Assembly: GCF_009741735.1 (NCBI RefSeq) | Contig: NZ_WHOH01000003.1 | Coordinates: 1,302,001-1,366,000, forward strand | Direction of reading: 5' to 3' | DNA length: 64,000 nucleotides | Source: Lentibacillus sp. JNUCC-1 | Lineage (GTDB): Bacteria > Bacillota > Bacilli > Bacillales > Amphibacillaceae | Shown here: positions 1-9,700 of the stretch, piece after piece | How the letters are laid out: every line of letters starts with the position of its first letter | Numbering within the stretch: the stretch's first letter is position 1 | The notes under the pieces: generated by a model | Databases searched by the model: none | The model's input: the letters and a program-made list of their open reading frames with translations, nothing else | Told to the model about the DNA's origin: nothing | Position numbers and translations under genes: made by a program

Positions 1-27
1 AATAAAGACTGAAACATACGAGTGTAT

Positions 28-71
28 AAAACCCGAACAACGCCATCACTATGGATAATTGTTCGGGTTTT
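28..71 (-). terminator. Hairpin terminator downstream of acyP
   Basis: A perfect 13-base inverted repeat (28-40 with 59-71, core ACCCGAAC) lies just past the acylphosphatase stop codon. The arm ends in four T on either strand, so it could work in both directions. Here it most likely ends the minus-strand acyP transcript. Confidence 0.6.
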
Positions 72-92
72 ATTGTTGCCCTTTTCTTTTCA

Positions 93-365
93 TTAATGTT
101 TGATTGTAAAGTCCTGATAGTTTTTGTTTTCATCATACGTTGTAATATCGGTACTTTCCACTTGAATAACGGGTGTGAATCCGGCTTTAAGCTTGTCCAC
201 GAACACGTTTAATTGATCTTCGGAACCTTCTACTTCCATTTCGACGGTACCGTCCGCATTGTTTTGAACCCAGCCGAATAACCCAAGTTCATCAGCTGTT
301 TGTTTTGTGCTGAATCTAAATCCAACACCTTGCACCATGCCTGATACAATGATATGTTTCCGCAT
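93..365 (-). CDS. acyP: Acylphosphatase
   Basis: Small cytosolic enzyme that hydrolyses carboxyl-phosphate bonds such as acetyl phosphate or 1,3-bisphosphoglycerate. The 90-residue length is normal for the family. The signature VQGVGFR gives the phosphate-binding Arg17, and the segment WVQNNADGTVE supplies the catalytic Asn (about residue 35). The ATG at 365 was preferred because AGGTGA sits 5 bases upstream; the in-frame GTG at 374 lies inside that ribosome site. It is divergent from the P1-family peptidase, with only about 60 bases between the two chosen starts. Confidence 0.93.
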   Translation of the reverse strand: MRKHIIVSGMVQGVGFRFSTKQTADELGLFGWVQNNADGTVEMEVEGSEDQLNVFVDKLKAGFTPVIQVESTDITTYDENKNYQDFTIKH

Positions 366-428
366 TGAAATCACCTCATGGTTAATGATATCGTGAATAC
401 ATCAATATTTAAAGGGAGAGACATTCAT

Positions 429-1394
429 TTGAATACCATCCATATTCAGGACATGAGGGGTTTTTCGTTTGGGCATGCTGAAGATCAAGATGCACTGACA
501 GGTTGCAGTGTTATTTTATGCGAAACAGGTGCAGTTGGGGGAGTTGATGTTAGAGGAGGAGCTCCTGGAACCCGAGAAACAGATTTACTTCATCCACAAA
601 ATACCGTTGATACGGTTCATGGGGTGTTTCTATCGGGTGGGAGTGCATTTGGCCTAGAGGTTGGGACTGGAGTTATGACATATTTGGAGCGTAAGGGTGT
701 TGGACTTGATGTGCAGGTTGCAAAGGTGCCCATTGTGCCAGGGGCCATCTTATTCGATTTATTCCCCGGCGATCCAAAGATAAGGCCCGGGAAGGAAATG
801 GGAATCAATGCCTGTGAACATGCGGTTCATGGGGAAAGCTTTCAAAGTGGCAATGTCGGAGCTGGAACAGGAGCAACTGTCGGTAAGGTGCTCGGGCCGC
901 AGTACGCCATGCGCGGTGGTATTGGAAGTTATGCTGTTCGAATAGGTGATCTTGAAATTGGAGCAGTCGTTGCAGTTAACGCTTTTGGCGATATTATGGA
1001 CCCCGCTACAGGGGAGATCTTGGCGGGTGCTTATGATCATGACAAAAAAATATTCATGAACAGTGCCGAACAATTGAAACAGCAGATTTTAAACGGAGAA
1101 ACAAATCCATTTTCCGGCAATACAACCATTGGTTCGATTGTGACCAATGCTGTATTAACTAAAGCCGAGGCGAATAAACTGGCCTCGGTAGGACATAACG
1201 GGATTGCCCGAATGATTCAGCCCGCACATACGCTCTCAGACGGTGATACATTATTTGCGTTATCGACAAATGAAATTGACGTTGATCTGAATGGTCTTGC
1301 AACACTTGCGGTGGAAGTCGTTGAACGGGCCATTTATGTGGCTATTGTCCATGCCACACCAGTTCAAGGGATTCCGAGTTCGAATTCTATTTGA
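429..1394 (+). CDS. P1-family (DmpA/NylC-type) N-terminal nucleophile peptidase
   Basis: Member of the DmpA/ornithine-acyltransferase-like fold, whose enzymes self-cleave and act as aminopeptidases or amide hydrolases. Family features seen are the early GCSVILCE...GAVGGVDVRGGAPGTRETDLL block, the glycine-rich LSGGSAFGLE segment and GNVGAGTGATVGKVLG. The self-cleavage site is expected at Asn-Thr-Thr (codons at 1119-1127), which would make a Thr the N-terminal nucleophile. A TTG at 429 with AAAGGGAGAG 8 bases upstream fits the family N-terminus better than the ATG at 378, which has no ribosome site. The substrate cannot be told from sequence. Confidence 0.85.
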   Translation: MNTIHIQDMRGFSFGHAEDQDALTGCSVILCETGAVGGVDVRGGAPGTRETDLLHPQNTVDTVHGVFLSGGSAFGLEVGTGVMTYLERKGVGLDVQVAKVPIVPGAILFDLFPGDPKIRPGKEMGINACEHAVHGESFQSGNVGAGTGATVGKVLGPQYAMRGGIGSYAVRIGDLEIGAVVAVNAFGDIMDPATGEILAGAYDHDKKIFMNSAEQLKQQILNGETNPFSGNTTIGSIVTNAVLTKAEANKLASVGHNGIARMIQPAHTLSDGDTLFALSTNEIDVDLNGLATLAVEVVERAIYVAIVHATPVQGIPSSNSI

Positions 1395-1492
1395 TACGTG
1401 TTTTCGTGTTTAACTTTTTCAAACTGTATATATGTAAGCGTTGGTGTAACAATATGGAATGAATGTTAAACACGGAAAGGATTGTTTTTTAT

Positions 1493-3034
1493 ATGAACTC
1501 TAAGATGCCGCAATTTCCTGAGTCGTATTGGCGCAAGTCGGCTGCCCTAAAAACGTATTCCAAACTGGAAGAAACCATTCAAACAGAAGTTGCTATTGTC
1601 GGGGGAGGCATAACGGGCATTACAGCTGCTTATATGCTTGCACAAAAAGGGGTGGATGTTGTTCTGATTGATGCAGGACCGATCCTTGAAGGAACAACGG
1701 GCCATACCACCGGCAAGATTACTGCTCAGCATGGATTGATTTATGACGAACTTATTCAGCATATCGGTGTAGAAAAAGCAAAGCAATATTATCAAGCAAA
1801 TACTAAGGCTATACAAATAATTCAATCAATTTCAAAAGAGCATCAGATCAACTGCGATTTAAAAACGGAAGATGCCTTTATTTATACCAACGCACAAGAC
1901 AAGGTGGCTCAATTGGCGAAAGAGGAAGAGGCTTACCAAAAACTTGGCATTCAAGGTGAAATCGTTCAAAATATGCCACTGGATGTGCCGTACATGTCAG
2001 CTTTAAAAATGTCAGATCAAGCCCAATTTCATCCTTTGAAGTATTTAACTGGTGTTCTGGAACAAGCAATAGCAAAGGGCTTAAAGGTTTATGAAAATAC
2101 CGCGGCGATAGATATTGAGTATCAAAGGAACCCGGCTGTTGTAACCCGGGACGGGCATCGTATTCATTGTGAACAAGTGATCCAGGCCTCACATTATCCT
2201 TTCTATGATGGTGAGGCTTTTTTCCCGACGAGGATGTATGCAGAACGAGCGTATATAATAGCTGTAAAATCACCAACACAATTTCCTGGCGGCATGTATA
2301 TTAACGCTGAACAACCTACTCGGTCTATTCGAGAGGTTACAATTTATGAAGAACCGTATTGGTTGATCGCAGGCGAAAACCATAAAACCGGGCAAGGGAT
2401 CTCAACCATCAAGCATTATGAAGCATTGGAAACGTTTGCAAAAGAACATTTCAGCATTGAAGAGCTTCAATATCGATGGTCTGCCCAAGATCTAACAACA
2501 CTTGATAAGTTGCCTTATATTGGTCCTGTTACAAGAGGCCAAAACAGAGTGTTTGTGGCAACAGGATTCCGCAAATGGGGTATGACGCACGGCACGATTG
2601 CAGCCAAAATGATAACGGATTTCATTGTAGAAGGTGACTCACCATATGCTGAGCTGTATACACCGTCAAGATTTCAGGCTGACCCGTCGTTACGAAAATT
2701 GGTGTCATTTAACACGGATGTTGCCAAACATTTAATCAAAGGAAAACTGGAATTCACAAATGAAAATGTTAAGAATCTAACAACCGACGAGGCCACTATA
2801 ACCAGAATAAATGGCAAACGGACGGGTGTATATAAAGATCAGGAAGAAAAACTGTTTGCTGTGGATACAACATGCACGCATTTGGGTTGTGAAGTTGAGT
2901 GGAATTCCGGTGACAGAACCTGGGATTGTCCGTGTCATGGATCACGTTTTACGTATACCGGTGATATTGTAAATGGTCCAGCAACAGAACCACTTAAACA
3001 AATTGATATTCAATCATCATATAAGCAGCCATAA
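1493..3034 (+). CDS. FAD-dependent oxidoreductase with C-terminal Rieske domain (YhfW-like), copy 1
   Basis: Two-domain redox protein. An N-terminal DAO-type FAD domain has the dinucleotide motif VGGGITG near residue 37. A C-terminal Rieske [2Fe-2S] domain has CTHLGC at about residue 461 and CPCH at about residue 479, giving the two Cys and two His ligands. About 513 residues, matching B. subtilis YhfW-type proteins whose substrate is unknown. The ATG at 1493 follows GGAAAGG and matches the N-terminus of the paralogue; an upstream ATG at 1463 lacks a ribosome site. It is convergent with a clear paralogue at 3203-4711, which suggests local duplication followed by inversion. Confidence 0.88.
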   Translation: MNSKMPQFPESYWRKSAALKTYSKLEETIQTEVAIVGGGITGITAAYMLAQKGVDVVLIDAGPILEGTTGHTTGKITAQHGLIYDELIQHIGVEKAKQYYQANTKAIQIIQSISKEHQINCDLKTEDAFIYTNAQDKVAQLAKEEEAYQKLGIQGEIVQNMPLDVPYMSALKMSDQAQFHPLKYLTGVLEQAIAKGLKVYENTAAIDIEYQRNPAVVTRDGHRIHCEQVIQASHYPFYDGEAFFPTRMYAERAYIIAVKSPTQFPGGMYINAEQPTRSIREVTIYEEPYWLIAGENHKTGQGISTIKHYEALETFAKEHFSIEELQYRWSAQDLTTLDKLPYIGPVTRGQNRVFVATGFRKWGMTHGTIAAKMITDFIVEGDSPYAELYTPSRFQADPSLRKLVSFNTDVAKHLIKGKLEFTNENVKNLTTDEATITRINGKRTGVYKDQEEKLFAVDTTCTHLGCEVEWNSGDRTWDCPCHGSRFTYTGDIVNGPATEPLKQIDIQSSYKQP

Positions 3035-3048
3035 CAAGCTGCTTTTTT
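3024..3048 (+). terminator. Terminator of the plus-strand FAD/Rieske gene
   Basis: AGCAGC at 3024-3029 pairs with GCTGCT at 3038-3043 and is followed by a run of seven T. The hairpin contains the TAA stop codon of the oxidoreductase. Confidence 0.7.
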
Positions 3049-3100
3049 TGTTTCATCTCACTATCACAAGTTTACTTAGGTAATGAAATATGAAATATAC

Positions 3101-3133
<33 letters not shown>

Positions 3134-3156
3134 GAAATGATAAAAGAGGTATGAAC

Positions 3157-3196
3157 AAAGCAGCAACACCCTCCTGTCTTTGGGTGTTGCTGCTTT
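3157..3196 (-). terminator. Terminator of the minus-strand FAD/Rieske gene
   Basis: A 15-base perfect inverted repeat (3157-3171 with 3182-3196) lies just beyond the stop of the second YhfW-like gene. The stem ends in TTT on the minus strand. Together with the hairpin at 3024 it separates the two convergent genes. Confidence 0.7.
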
Positions 3197-3202
3197 AAAA
3201 TA

Positions 3203-4711
3203 TTATTTTTTCCAAGTTGGCATGTCTTTTACAGCCGGGCCTTCAATCACTTCGCCGGTTGCAGCAAATCGCGAACCATGACAAGGACAATCCCAAGTTT
3301 TATCGCCATCGTTCCAAGCCACATCACAGCCTAAGTGTGTGCATGCTGTATCCAATAAATGCAACTGACCGTTGTTGTCTTTGTATGCAGCTACGTTTTT
3401 GTCGTCGATTTTAACAATGGAGCCCATCCCAGGACTTAATTGTTTAGGATCACTTGCTTGGCTGGATTTATCGTAGCTTTCAGTTGGATTATCATCTTTA
3501 GGTTCAGTTTCTGTAATTTTATTGATCTGACGGTTTGGCGCGAATAATGCTGCATAAGGGTTGTCATCACCCTGAATGAGATCCGTAATAACTTTCCCAC
3601 CCGTGACGGCGGCAGCGAGGCCCCATTTGCCAAAAGCGGTTAACGTATACACATGGTCGGTATCTTCATGCAACTGACCAATGAATGGAATCCGATCAGG
3701 AGCAATATAATCATGAGATGACCAATGGTTAAGCACCTCAACATCACCAAAGTGCGATTCAGCAAATTTAACCAGTTGTTCATAACGTTCTTTGGAAGAT
3801 TTGCCATCTCCAGTTGGGTGACTTTCACCACCTACAAGGAGGTAATTTTCACCGTTATCACGGATGGATCTTAAAGTCCGCTTCGGCAAGTCATTATTGA
3901 TATACATGCCTTCCGGAAATTCGTAGCTGGATTTTACAGCGAGTGCATAAGAGCTTTCTGTTTTCACATGACTGGAATAAAATTTCTTGCCTGGTTCATA
4001 GACAGGAAGATGTGTGGCAAGTACAACATCATCAGCAGTGACTGTATAATCTGAATCTGTATGACAAGTGACTTGTTTGTCTACAGACAGATCCATAACG
4101 GGTGTATGTTCAAACACATAGCCACCTAGTGCCTTAATTTCCTTCACGATCCCCTGAAGGAACTTCACTGGATGAAATTGAGCTTGATGCCGCATCATCA
4201 CGGCTGCTGATATATCTAGATCCAATGGCAGATCTTCAACAAAAGCGCCTTCTATGCCTAATTTTTGATAAGCATCGTATTCTTTTTTCAATTTATCTTT
4301 ATGTTGTATCTGTTCGGTGAAAACAAATGCATCCTGCTCTTCCAAATCACAGTCGATTCCGTATTGATTTGCGAGCTCTTTAACAAAGGCAATGCCTTCC
4401 ATGTTGGCCTGGTAGTATTGCTGGGCTGTTTTCTGGCCATATCGATTAATCATTTCATCATATATCAAATTATGCTGTGCGGTTAATTTTGCAGTTGTGA
4501 ATCCTGTTGTTCCACTATAAAGCTCCCGCGCTTCAAGGAGCGCAACGCGTTTGCCGCTTTTAGCCAGAAAATAGGCCGACATCACTCCAGCAATACCGCC
4601 ACCAGCGACAACAACATCAGTCTGAATATCTTCTTGTAAGGTATTTTCTTGGTCCTTCTGATAAATTTTGTGCCAGTATGATTGTACATTGTCAGTTAGT
4701 TTTGTGCTCAA
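3203..4711 (-). CDS. FAD-dependent oxidoreductase with C-terminal Rieske domain (YhfW-like), copy 2
   Basis: Paralogue of the gene at 1493-3034 with the same two domains: a GGGIAGVMSAYFLAKSG FAD motif near the N-terminus and a Rieske centre (CTHLGC, then CPCHGSRF) at the C-terminus. About 502 residues. An acidic Pro/Ser/Lys-rich linker (TETEPKDDNPTESYDKSS) separates the domains and is not present in the same form in copy 1. The start is a TTG at 4711, preceded by GGAGGG with good spacing and aligned with the partner's N-terminus; a longer open frame to 4798 has no ribosome site. The substrate is unknown. Confidence 0.88.
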   Translation of the reverse strand: MSTKLTDNVQSYWHKIYQKDQENTLQEDIQTDVVVAGGGIAGVMSAYFLAKSGKRVALLEARELYSGTTGFTTAKLTAQHNLIYDEMINRYGQKTAQQYYQANMEGIAFVKELANQYGIDCDLEEQDAFVFTEQIQHKDKLKKEYDAYQKLGIEGAFVEDLPLDLDISAAVMMRHQAQFHPVKFLQGIVKEIKALGGYVFEHTPVMDLSVDKQVTCHTDSDYTVTADDVVLATHLPVYEPGKKFYSSHVKTESSYALAVKSSYEFPEGMYINNDLPKRTLRSIRDNGENYLLVGGESHPTGDGKSSKERYEQLVKFAESHFGDVEVLNHWSSHDYIAPDRIPFIGQLHEDTDHVYTLTAFGKWGLAAAVTGGKVITDLIQGDDNPYAALFAPNRQINKITETEPKDDNPTESYDKSSQASDPKQLSPGMGSIVKIDDKNVAAYKDNNGQLHLLDTACTHLGCDVAWNDGDKTWDCPCHGSRFAATGEVIEGPAVKDMPTWKK

Positions 4712-4783
4712 TTTAAATACCCTCCGTTCAAATAGATTCATTACTTCTAATAACCTAAATTGATCTTTTCTAAACGGAGAAGC

Positions 4784-4868
4784 ATACCCCCTGCCCATCT
4801 TTGAGATACCCCACCCCGTCCGATCATATACCCCTGGTGTTTTTTGTTATACGGGTAGTGGGTATATG
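4784..4868 (-). promoter_or_regulatory. Phased ATACCCC repeats and inverted repeat upstream of the second YhfW-like gene
   Basis: Three direct ATACCCC copies start at 4784, 4806 and 4828, exactly 22 bases apart, about two helical turns. The last is part of CATATACCC (4825-4833), which has a perfect inverted partner GGGTATATG at 4860-4868. ATAC...GTAT pseudo-palindromes with C/G tracts resemble operators of CsoR/CstR-type repressors, but that link is inference. No regulator gene lies nearby. Confidence 0.4.
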
Positions 4869-4934
4869 TATATACATCTGAAGTGTTGTTGTCATAAGTG
4901 TTGCGTATACATGTTGCTGTGGGGTATTAAAATA

Positions 4935-4973
4935 GAAAACCCCTGGTGAGGTCAATCCCCTCAACAAGGGTTT
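4935..4973 (-). terminator. Terminator downstream of the CPBP protein gene
   Basis: An imperfect stem of about 15 bases (AAACCC..GGTGAGG with CCTCAACAAGGGTTT) abuts the stop codon at 4974. On the minus strand it is followed by TTTTCTATTTT. Confidence 0.75.
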
Positions 4974-5633
4974 CTAAAAAAACAGAGTTAGTCCAATGAT
5001 TATAATCATAGTATCAGCGCAAACATGGATCATCCATGATGACCAAATCGTCCCTTCTCTCTCGTTCACCTTCTGAAAGATCATCCCGATCAGCCATAAG
5101 CCAATAAAACATAGTACAATCTGATAAAGATCAAACCATAGAATAATCATCGGAATATGATAAGCGGCAAACAGTAAAGGGCTATAGATATAGCCAGTCT
5201 TTCTCGGTAAGTTAAAAAATATGAAGCCTCTGAAAAAATACTCTTCAAGAAATGAATTCCCAAAAGTGATATACAAACCGACAAAAATGAAACCCACCGG
5301 TGTGATACCCAAACGATTGGTAAGATCTGATTTAATCATAGATAAATCAAGAAAAGGCTGCAGAACGATGTAGGCCAATAAAATAACGGCAGCAGAGCTT
5401 CCTCCGAGGAAAAGTAGCCTGAGCCACTTGCGTACGTATTCTTTATTGCGCAATACATCGGTCCACCTAAAATGGTCGAACCATATACGGTATATTGTGA
5501 TCACTGTAAAAAACAAACTGATCTTCATGCCAGTTTTAATGACATAGTTGATACTGACACCATGCTCGAACCAGGCGAGAAAAGCACAAATCAATAGTGA
5601 GCTGATGATGATATAGAGGTATCTTGCTTTAAT
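4974..5633 (-). CDS. CPBP (CAAX protease / bacteriocin-processing) family membrane protein
   Basis: Multi-pass membrane protein of the type II CAAX prenyl endopeptidase / Abi family. Motif 1 LEEYFFRG supplies the paired Glu and the Arg, motif 2 is FAAYHIP, and motif 3 is MIHVCAD. The first in-frame TTG (5594) would cut into the first membrane helix. Extending upstream gives an ATT codon at 5633 with GGGAGGCG exactly 7 bases before it and restores a full hydrophobic helix (YLYIIISSLLICAF), for 219 residues. It lies 35 bases after the exonuclease stop, probably in the same transcript. The substrate is unknown. Confidence 0.8.
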   Translation of the reverse strand: MKARYLYIIISSLLICAFLAWFEHGVSINYVIKTGMKISLFFTVITIYRIWFDHFRWTDVLRNKEYVRKWLRLLFLGGSSAAVILLAYIVLQPFLDLSMIKSDLTNRLGITPVGFIFVGLYITFGNSFLEEYFFRGFIFFNLPRKTGYIYSPLLFAAYHIPMIILWFDLYQIVLCFIGLWLIGMIFQKVNEREGTIWSSWMIHVCADTMIIIIGLTLFF

Positions 5634-5668
5634 AATTGGACGCCTCCCTTGTATTTCTTGGGGTTGCT

Positions 5669-6535
5669 TTAGCCGAGAAGTTTGTCAAGGTTGCGAAACT
5701 CCAATTTTTCGAATACGGACTCAATTTTGTCACGATCGATTTCCCACAATGCATCATCCAGTTCACACGTTACGGGGACGTCACATTTTATTTGGGCCAG
5801 TTCACGGCTAAGGTGCAGCATATCCAGATCAGCCTCAAACTTTTTCTGCATGGCTGGTGTTAATTCTGTGGTTTTCTCAAGCAGTGTATCCACTGTTTTA
5901 TATTGCTGCAGCAGCTTTCGGGCTGTTTTATCACCAATCCCTTTGACGCCTGGATAATTATCAGCACTATCACCGGTCAATGCTTTCATGTCGACAATCT
6001 GCTGTGGTGAAAGACCTTGTTTATCCAAGAAGTTATGCGCGTCAAACAAGTCGTAATTACCCATCCCCTTTTTCATGATGGCAACGCGCGTCCCTTCATT
6101 GACAAGCTGAAGCATATCATGATCACCGGTCAAAATCGTCACATCGTGATCTTGTGAATAGGCAGCAGCTAGTGTACCGATACAGTCATCAGCTTCGTAA
6201 TTCTCAAGGCCAATGTTTGGCACATTAAAAGCCTCAACGACCTCTTTTACAAGGTCAAATTGTGGAATGAGTTCTTCAGGCGGTGCGCCTCTATTTGCTT
6301 TATAGTTGTCATATAGCTCTGTCTGGAATGTTTTGCTTCCCATATCCCAACAGCAGATGACATGTGAAGGCTTGAAGGTGTTAACAGCGTCCATAAAATA
6401 GCGCATAAATTGATAAACGCCATTTGTAGGCACGCCTGTTGACGTCAACATGTAATTGCCTCGGAATGATGTTGCATAAAAGCCACGAAATAATAAGGCC
6501 ATTCCATCCACCAATAATATCTGATTTCTATTCAT
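5669..6535 (-). CDS. 5'-3' exonuclease (YpcP-like)
   Basis: Stand-alone homologue of the 5'-nuclease domain of DNA polymerase I, expected to remove RNA primers and flaps during lagging-strand maturation. Metal-binding acidic motifs are LLVDGMALLFR, ENYEADDCIGTLA and LTGDHDMLQLV, and the helix-hairpin-helix is GVKGIGDKTARKLL. 288 residues. ATG 6535 is 8 bases after AGGTGG; a GTG at 6547 overlaps that site. Its ribosome site directly follows the stop of the small frame at 6550-6714, so translation may be coupled. B. subtilis has the same ypbR-ypcP neighbourhood. Confidence 0.92.
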   Translation of the reverse strand: MNRNQILLVDGMALLFRGFYATSFRGNYMLTSTGVPTNGVYQFMRYFMDAVNTFKPSHVICCWDMGSKTFQTELYDNYKANRGAPPEELIPQFDLVKEVVEAFNVPNIGLENYEADDCIGTLAAAYSQDHDVTILTGDHDMLQLVNEGTRVAIMKKGMGNYDLFDAHNFLDKQGLSPQQIVDMKALTGDSADNYPGVKGIGDKTARKLLQQYKTVDTLLEKTTELTPAMQKKFEADLDMLHLSRELAQIKCDVPVTCELDDALWEIDRDKIESVFEKLEFRNLDKLLG

Positions 6536-6549
6536 CGTTATATCCACCT

Positions 6550-6714
6550 TTATGATGTCAAAGTATAGTGTGCAAGAATGTGCTCGAGCAAGGTTGTTTT
6601 TCTTTCAATGAGGTCAATATCAGCTGGGGTGGCCATCATCTCAAGTTGCGCAGAGACTTGTTCTTCAAGGTGTTTTGTTACCCCTGCTGGATTGATTGGA
6701 TCATGCGCGACCAT
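6550..6714 (-). CDS. Small overlapping frame, probably the frameshifted C-terminus of the dynamin protein
   Basis: A 54-codon frame opening at ATG 6714 overlaps the last 37 bases of the dynamin gene in another frame. It encodes a helical, charged segment (GVTKHLEEQVSAQLEMM, then DLIERKTTLLEHIL). One extra G in the GGGG tract (plus 6681-6684) would fuse it to the dynamin reading frame as ...QSIQQGVTKHLEEQ. That reads like a natural C-terminal helix. It is either a real small overlapping gene or, more likely, the true dynamin tail. Confidence 0.45.
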   Translation of the reverse strand: MVAHDPINPAGVTKHLEEQVSAQLEMMATPADIDLIERKTTLLEHILAHYTLTS

Positions 6715-9700
6715 TCGGTTAAATAATGGTCCTCCATAATGTTTTTGTTCATATCCAAATAGCTCCTGGCCATTGGATCCAACACTTCATAAATCTTTTC
6801 TTTCATGATTTCTTTTTGGTTATCGACAAAAAAGCTTTTTGTATTTTTAAATACGGTCAAAGCATGGTCGAAATTAGTAAGATCAATAGATTTAAACCCT
6901 GATTCGTAGTTTGGTGTTTGCAGGTCCGGCGTTTCAAAAGCCGGAAGGGAGAATACATGATGCTGCTCTTCACATGTTGCGCCCAGTTTGTCATAGATTT
7001 CTTGGGCGAGCTTTTGTATTGTACTTTCTACCCTGAGTGACACTGCTCGCAATTCCTGCAATAATTCATAGGCAATATCGTCTATAAGTTCGCTTAAGCT
7101 TTGTTTTAATTCCTTGTGTGCTTCTCTGCCAGATGATGTAATCGTTGTTGGGTTAAAGGATTCTTTAAACAGATCATGATAACGAAGCGAAACACGCTCC
7201 CATACATAGTGAAGCTGCTTTTCAATTCTCTGGGTCAACTGCTTGACTTCTGCATCGCTATTGACCACTGCAATGTCTTGTTTTGCTTGCTCAAAAGCTT
7301 CTTCCAAAGATTCTATGAAAGTTTGTTTTGCTTCCTGATCCATGTGAATGGATTGTCTGTAGTTGTCAAGTGCAGCCTTGGTCCGATGGATATCCTTGAC
7401 AGCAGATTGGGCGGTTATAGCAGTTAAGTCATAGTGAATAAACCGGTTAAAGTCTTTTTCAAACTGATGCATCATCCCGTTTAACTGAAGATCTTGCTCT
7501 TTCTCTCTAAGAGACTGCTTGCTTGAAACGGGGTATAAATTCGGCAGCCTGATACCAAGCTGGGTTAATTGTTCTTCCACATAGGTGGTGACAAGTTTAA
7601 GTTCAGCTTCATCTTCAGCAAGGTCTGCGGCATTCACGATAAAAAACATTTTATCCAGCTGGAAGGCATCCTTGACCCGTCCAAGCTGAGTTAAGAAGGT
7701 TTTATCTGCTTTAGACAATGCATGGTTATAATAGGTGACATATAAGATTGCATCCGCTTGTTTAATGTAATCAAATGCCACATTTGTATGGCGAGCATTC
7801 ACGGAATCGGCACCTGGCGTGTCGACAAGTGTAATACCTTCCTGTGTTAAAGGACAATCATAATACAAATCAATTGATTCTATAAAACTGGCTTTGGTTT
7901 CGTCCGCTACATAATCTGGAAAATCATCTAACGTTACTGTCATTGTTTGGCCAATCGCATGTTTAATTGAATCATAGCCAGCCAGTACTGCCTGCAAATA
8001 TGACTGATATAATTGACTCAAACTTTTCGAGTGTTGAATGTCGTTTGCTCTCACCCACTCCAGAAATGAGGATAAATCACTTTCTGGGGGTGATAACTTT
8101 TTGGTAATTGCCCTCAGATCACTCAACATCGTTGCCGCATCTTTCACCTGTATTGTGACTGTTCCATGTGGATATTTTGGCGTAACCGGATTGATTCTAT
8201 TAACAGCTGCTGTCGTTGGGTTTGGAGAGACGGGCAAAACCGACTCTCCGAGCATGGCATTGGCAAATGTAGATTTCCCAGCGCTGAATGCTCCAAATAG
8301 TGATATGGTGTAGCTGCGTTCTTCCAGTCGTGCCTGTTTTCGTTTTAAGTCCGATATAAATGTTGAAAATCCTGGTGTGTCAGCAACTGTTTGTATGGTT
8401 TCTTCAATATGTTTGGTAATATAATTATAAGATGCTTCAGGTAATGAAACTTCTTGTGATGCATGCCCTGATTCCATCTCCCCAGATGTCTGTCGGTTGT
8501 GGGGTTGTTGGAGTGTGACACCGGTTTGCTGTTTGAAAGTGATGACTTGTTCGGCCAAATGTGCTTCAGCTTGAGTGATATAAGCGTTTGTTTCGAGTGT
8601 TTGATTCAGTGCTGCATCAATTGCGTCATAGCTGTCTTGAAGTGCCTCGTCAATCATTTCTTTTTCATGGTCGAGGTCAACGTTCTTCTCCATTTCTTTT
8701 TTTGCCTGTTTCAATTCTGTTAACTCTGGCGTATTCTCATGAACAATATCCTGTTTGATCTGTGTGAAGACATGAAGCGCTTTTTGTTTATATTGCTGTT
8801 TTATATCGTTCGCTACTTCATTCGTAAAGTTCAACACATATTGCCCGGTCACCATGGCACCTGATTTAACCAGCTTCAGAACATCGTTTTCACCATAATT
8901 GATGTAAATAGACTGGATGCGGTTTATCGTGTTCTCATCGTGTACATTATGCTGTTTGAGGAGACTTATAAACTTATCCCGCAATTTCCATTCGATTGTT
9001 GTCTGTATATTTTCTTTCAGCGCATTCAAAAAGGCGTTCAGACGATCAATTCGTTCATTCTCTGTCTTGCGCTTTGACCCAATCAAGCCTACTTTGAAAC
9101 TGGATTGTGTTGATTGCAGAAACGATTCAGCCAAATCTCTGGTTGTGGCTGGCATTAGATAAGCATTTTGTAATGTGAGATTTAGTTCAGCTGTTAAAGC
9201 ATGAACTAAATCGTCGGGCAGGCGTTCCAGATGGGATATCTTATCATTTATATCGTTCAAATGCTCTCTATTAAAATCTGAATTCTGCTTTTGCTTAAGG
9301 ATGTCCTTTTGTTCAATTGCCTGTTCTTCAAGCCGATGTTTATATGATTCAATGATCTGTTTTGCAGATTGAGAGGTATTTTGTATGTCTTCATAATGAC
9401 TGCTCAGCATCTCAGAAAGTTTAGTTTTAACTTTATGCAAATCGTTGTGGGAGAATTTGGCTTGCACAAGGCTCGTATAGTATATGTCCTCAGGTTTCAA
9501 CCCCCATTGAAAAAACGTTTTTTCAACGTTCATTTGGAAATTCGCAAAGCTCAGTTCCTCCTCATCATGCTTGTCAATTTGGTTGATAATCAATGAAAAA
9601 GGAAGTCCTTGTTTTTGTATGTTATTTAGAAATTCCAAATTAACTTCTGATTGGACATGGTTATAGTCCATGACATAAAAGATATGATCGACAAGATGGA

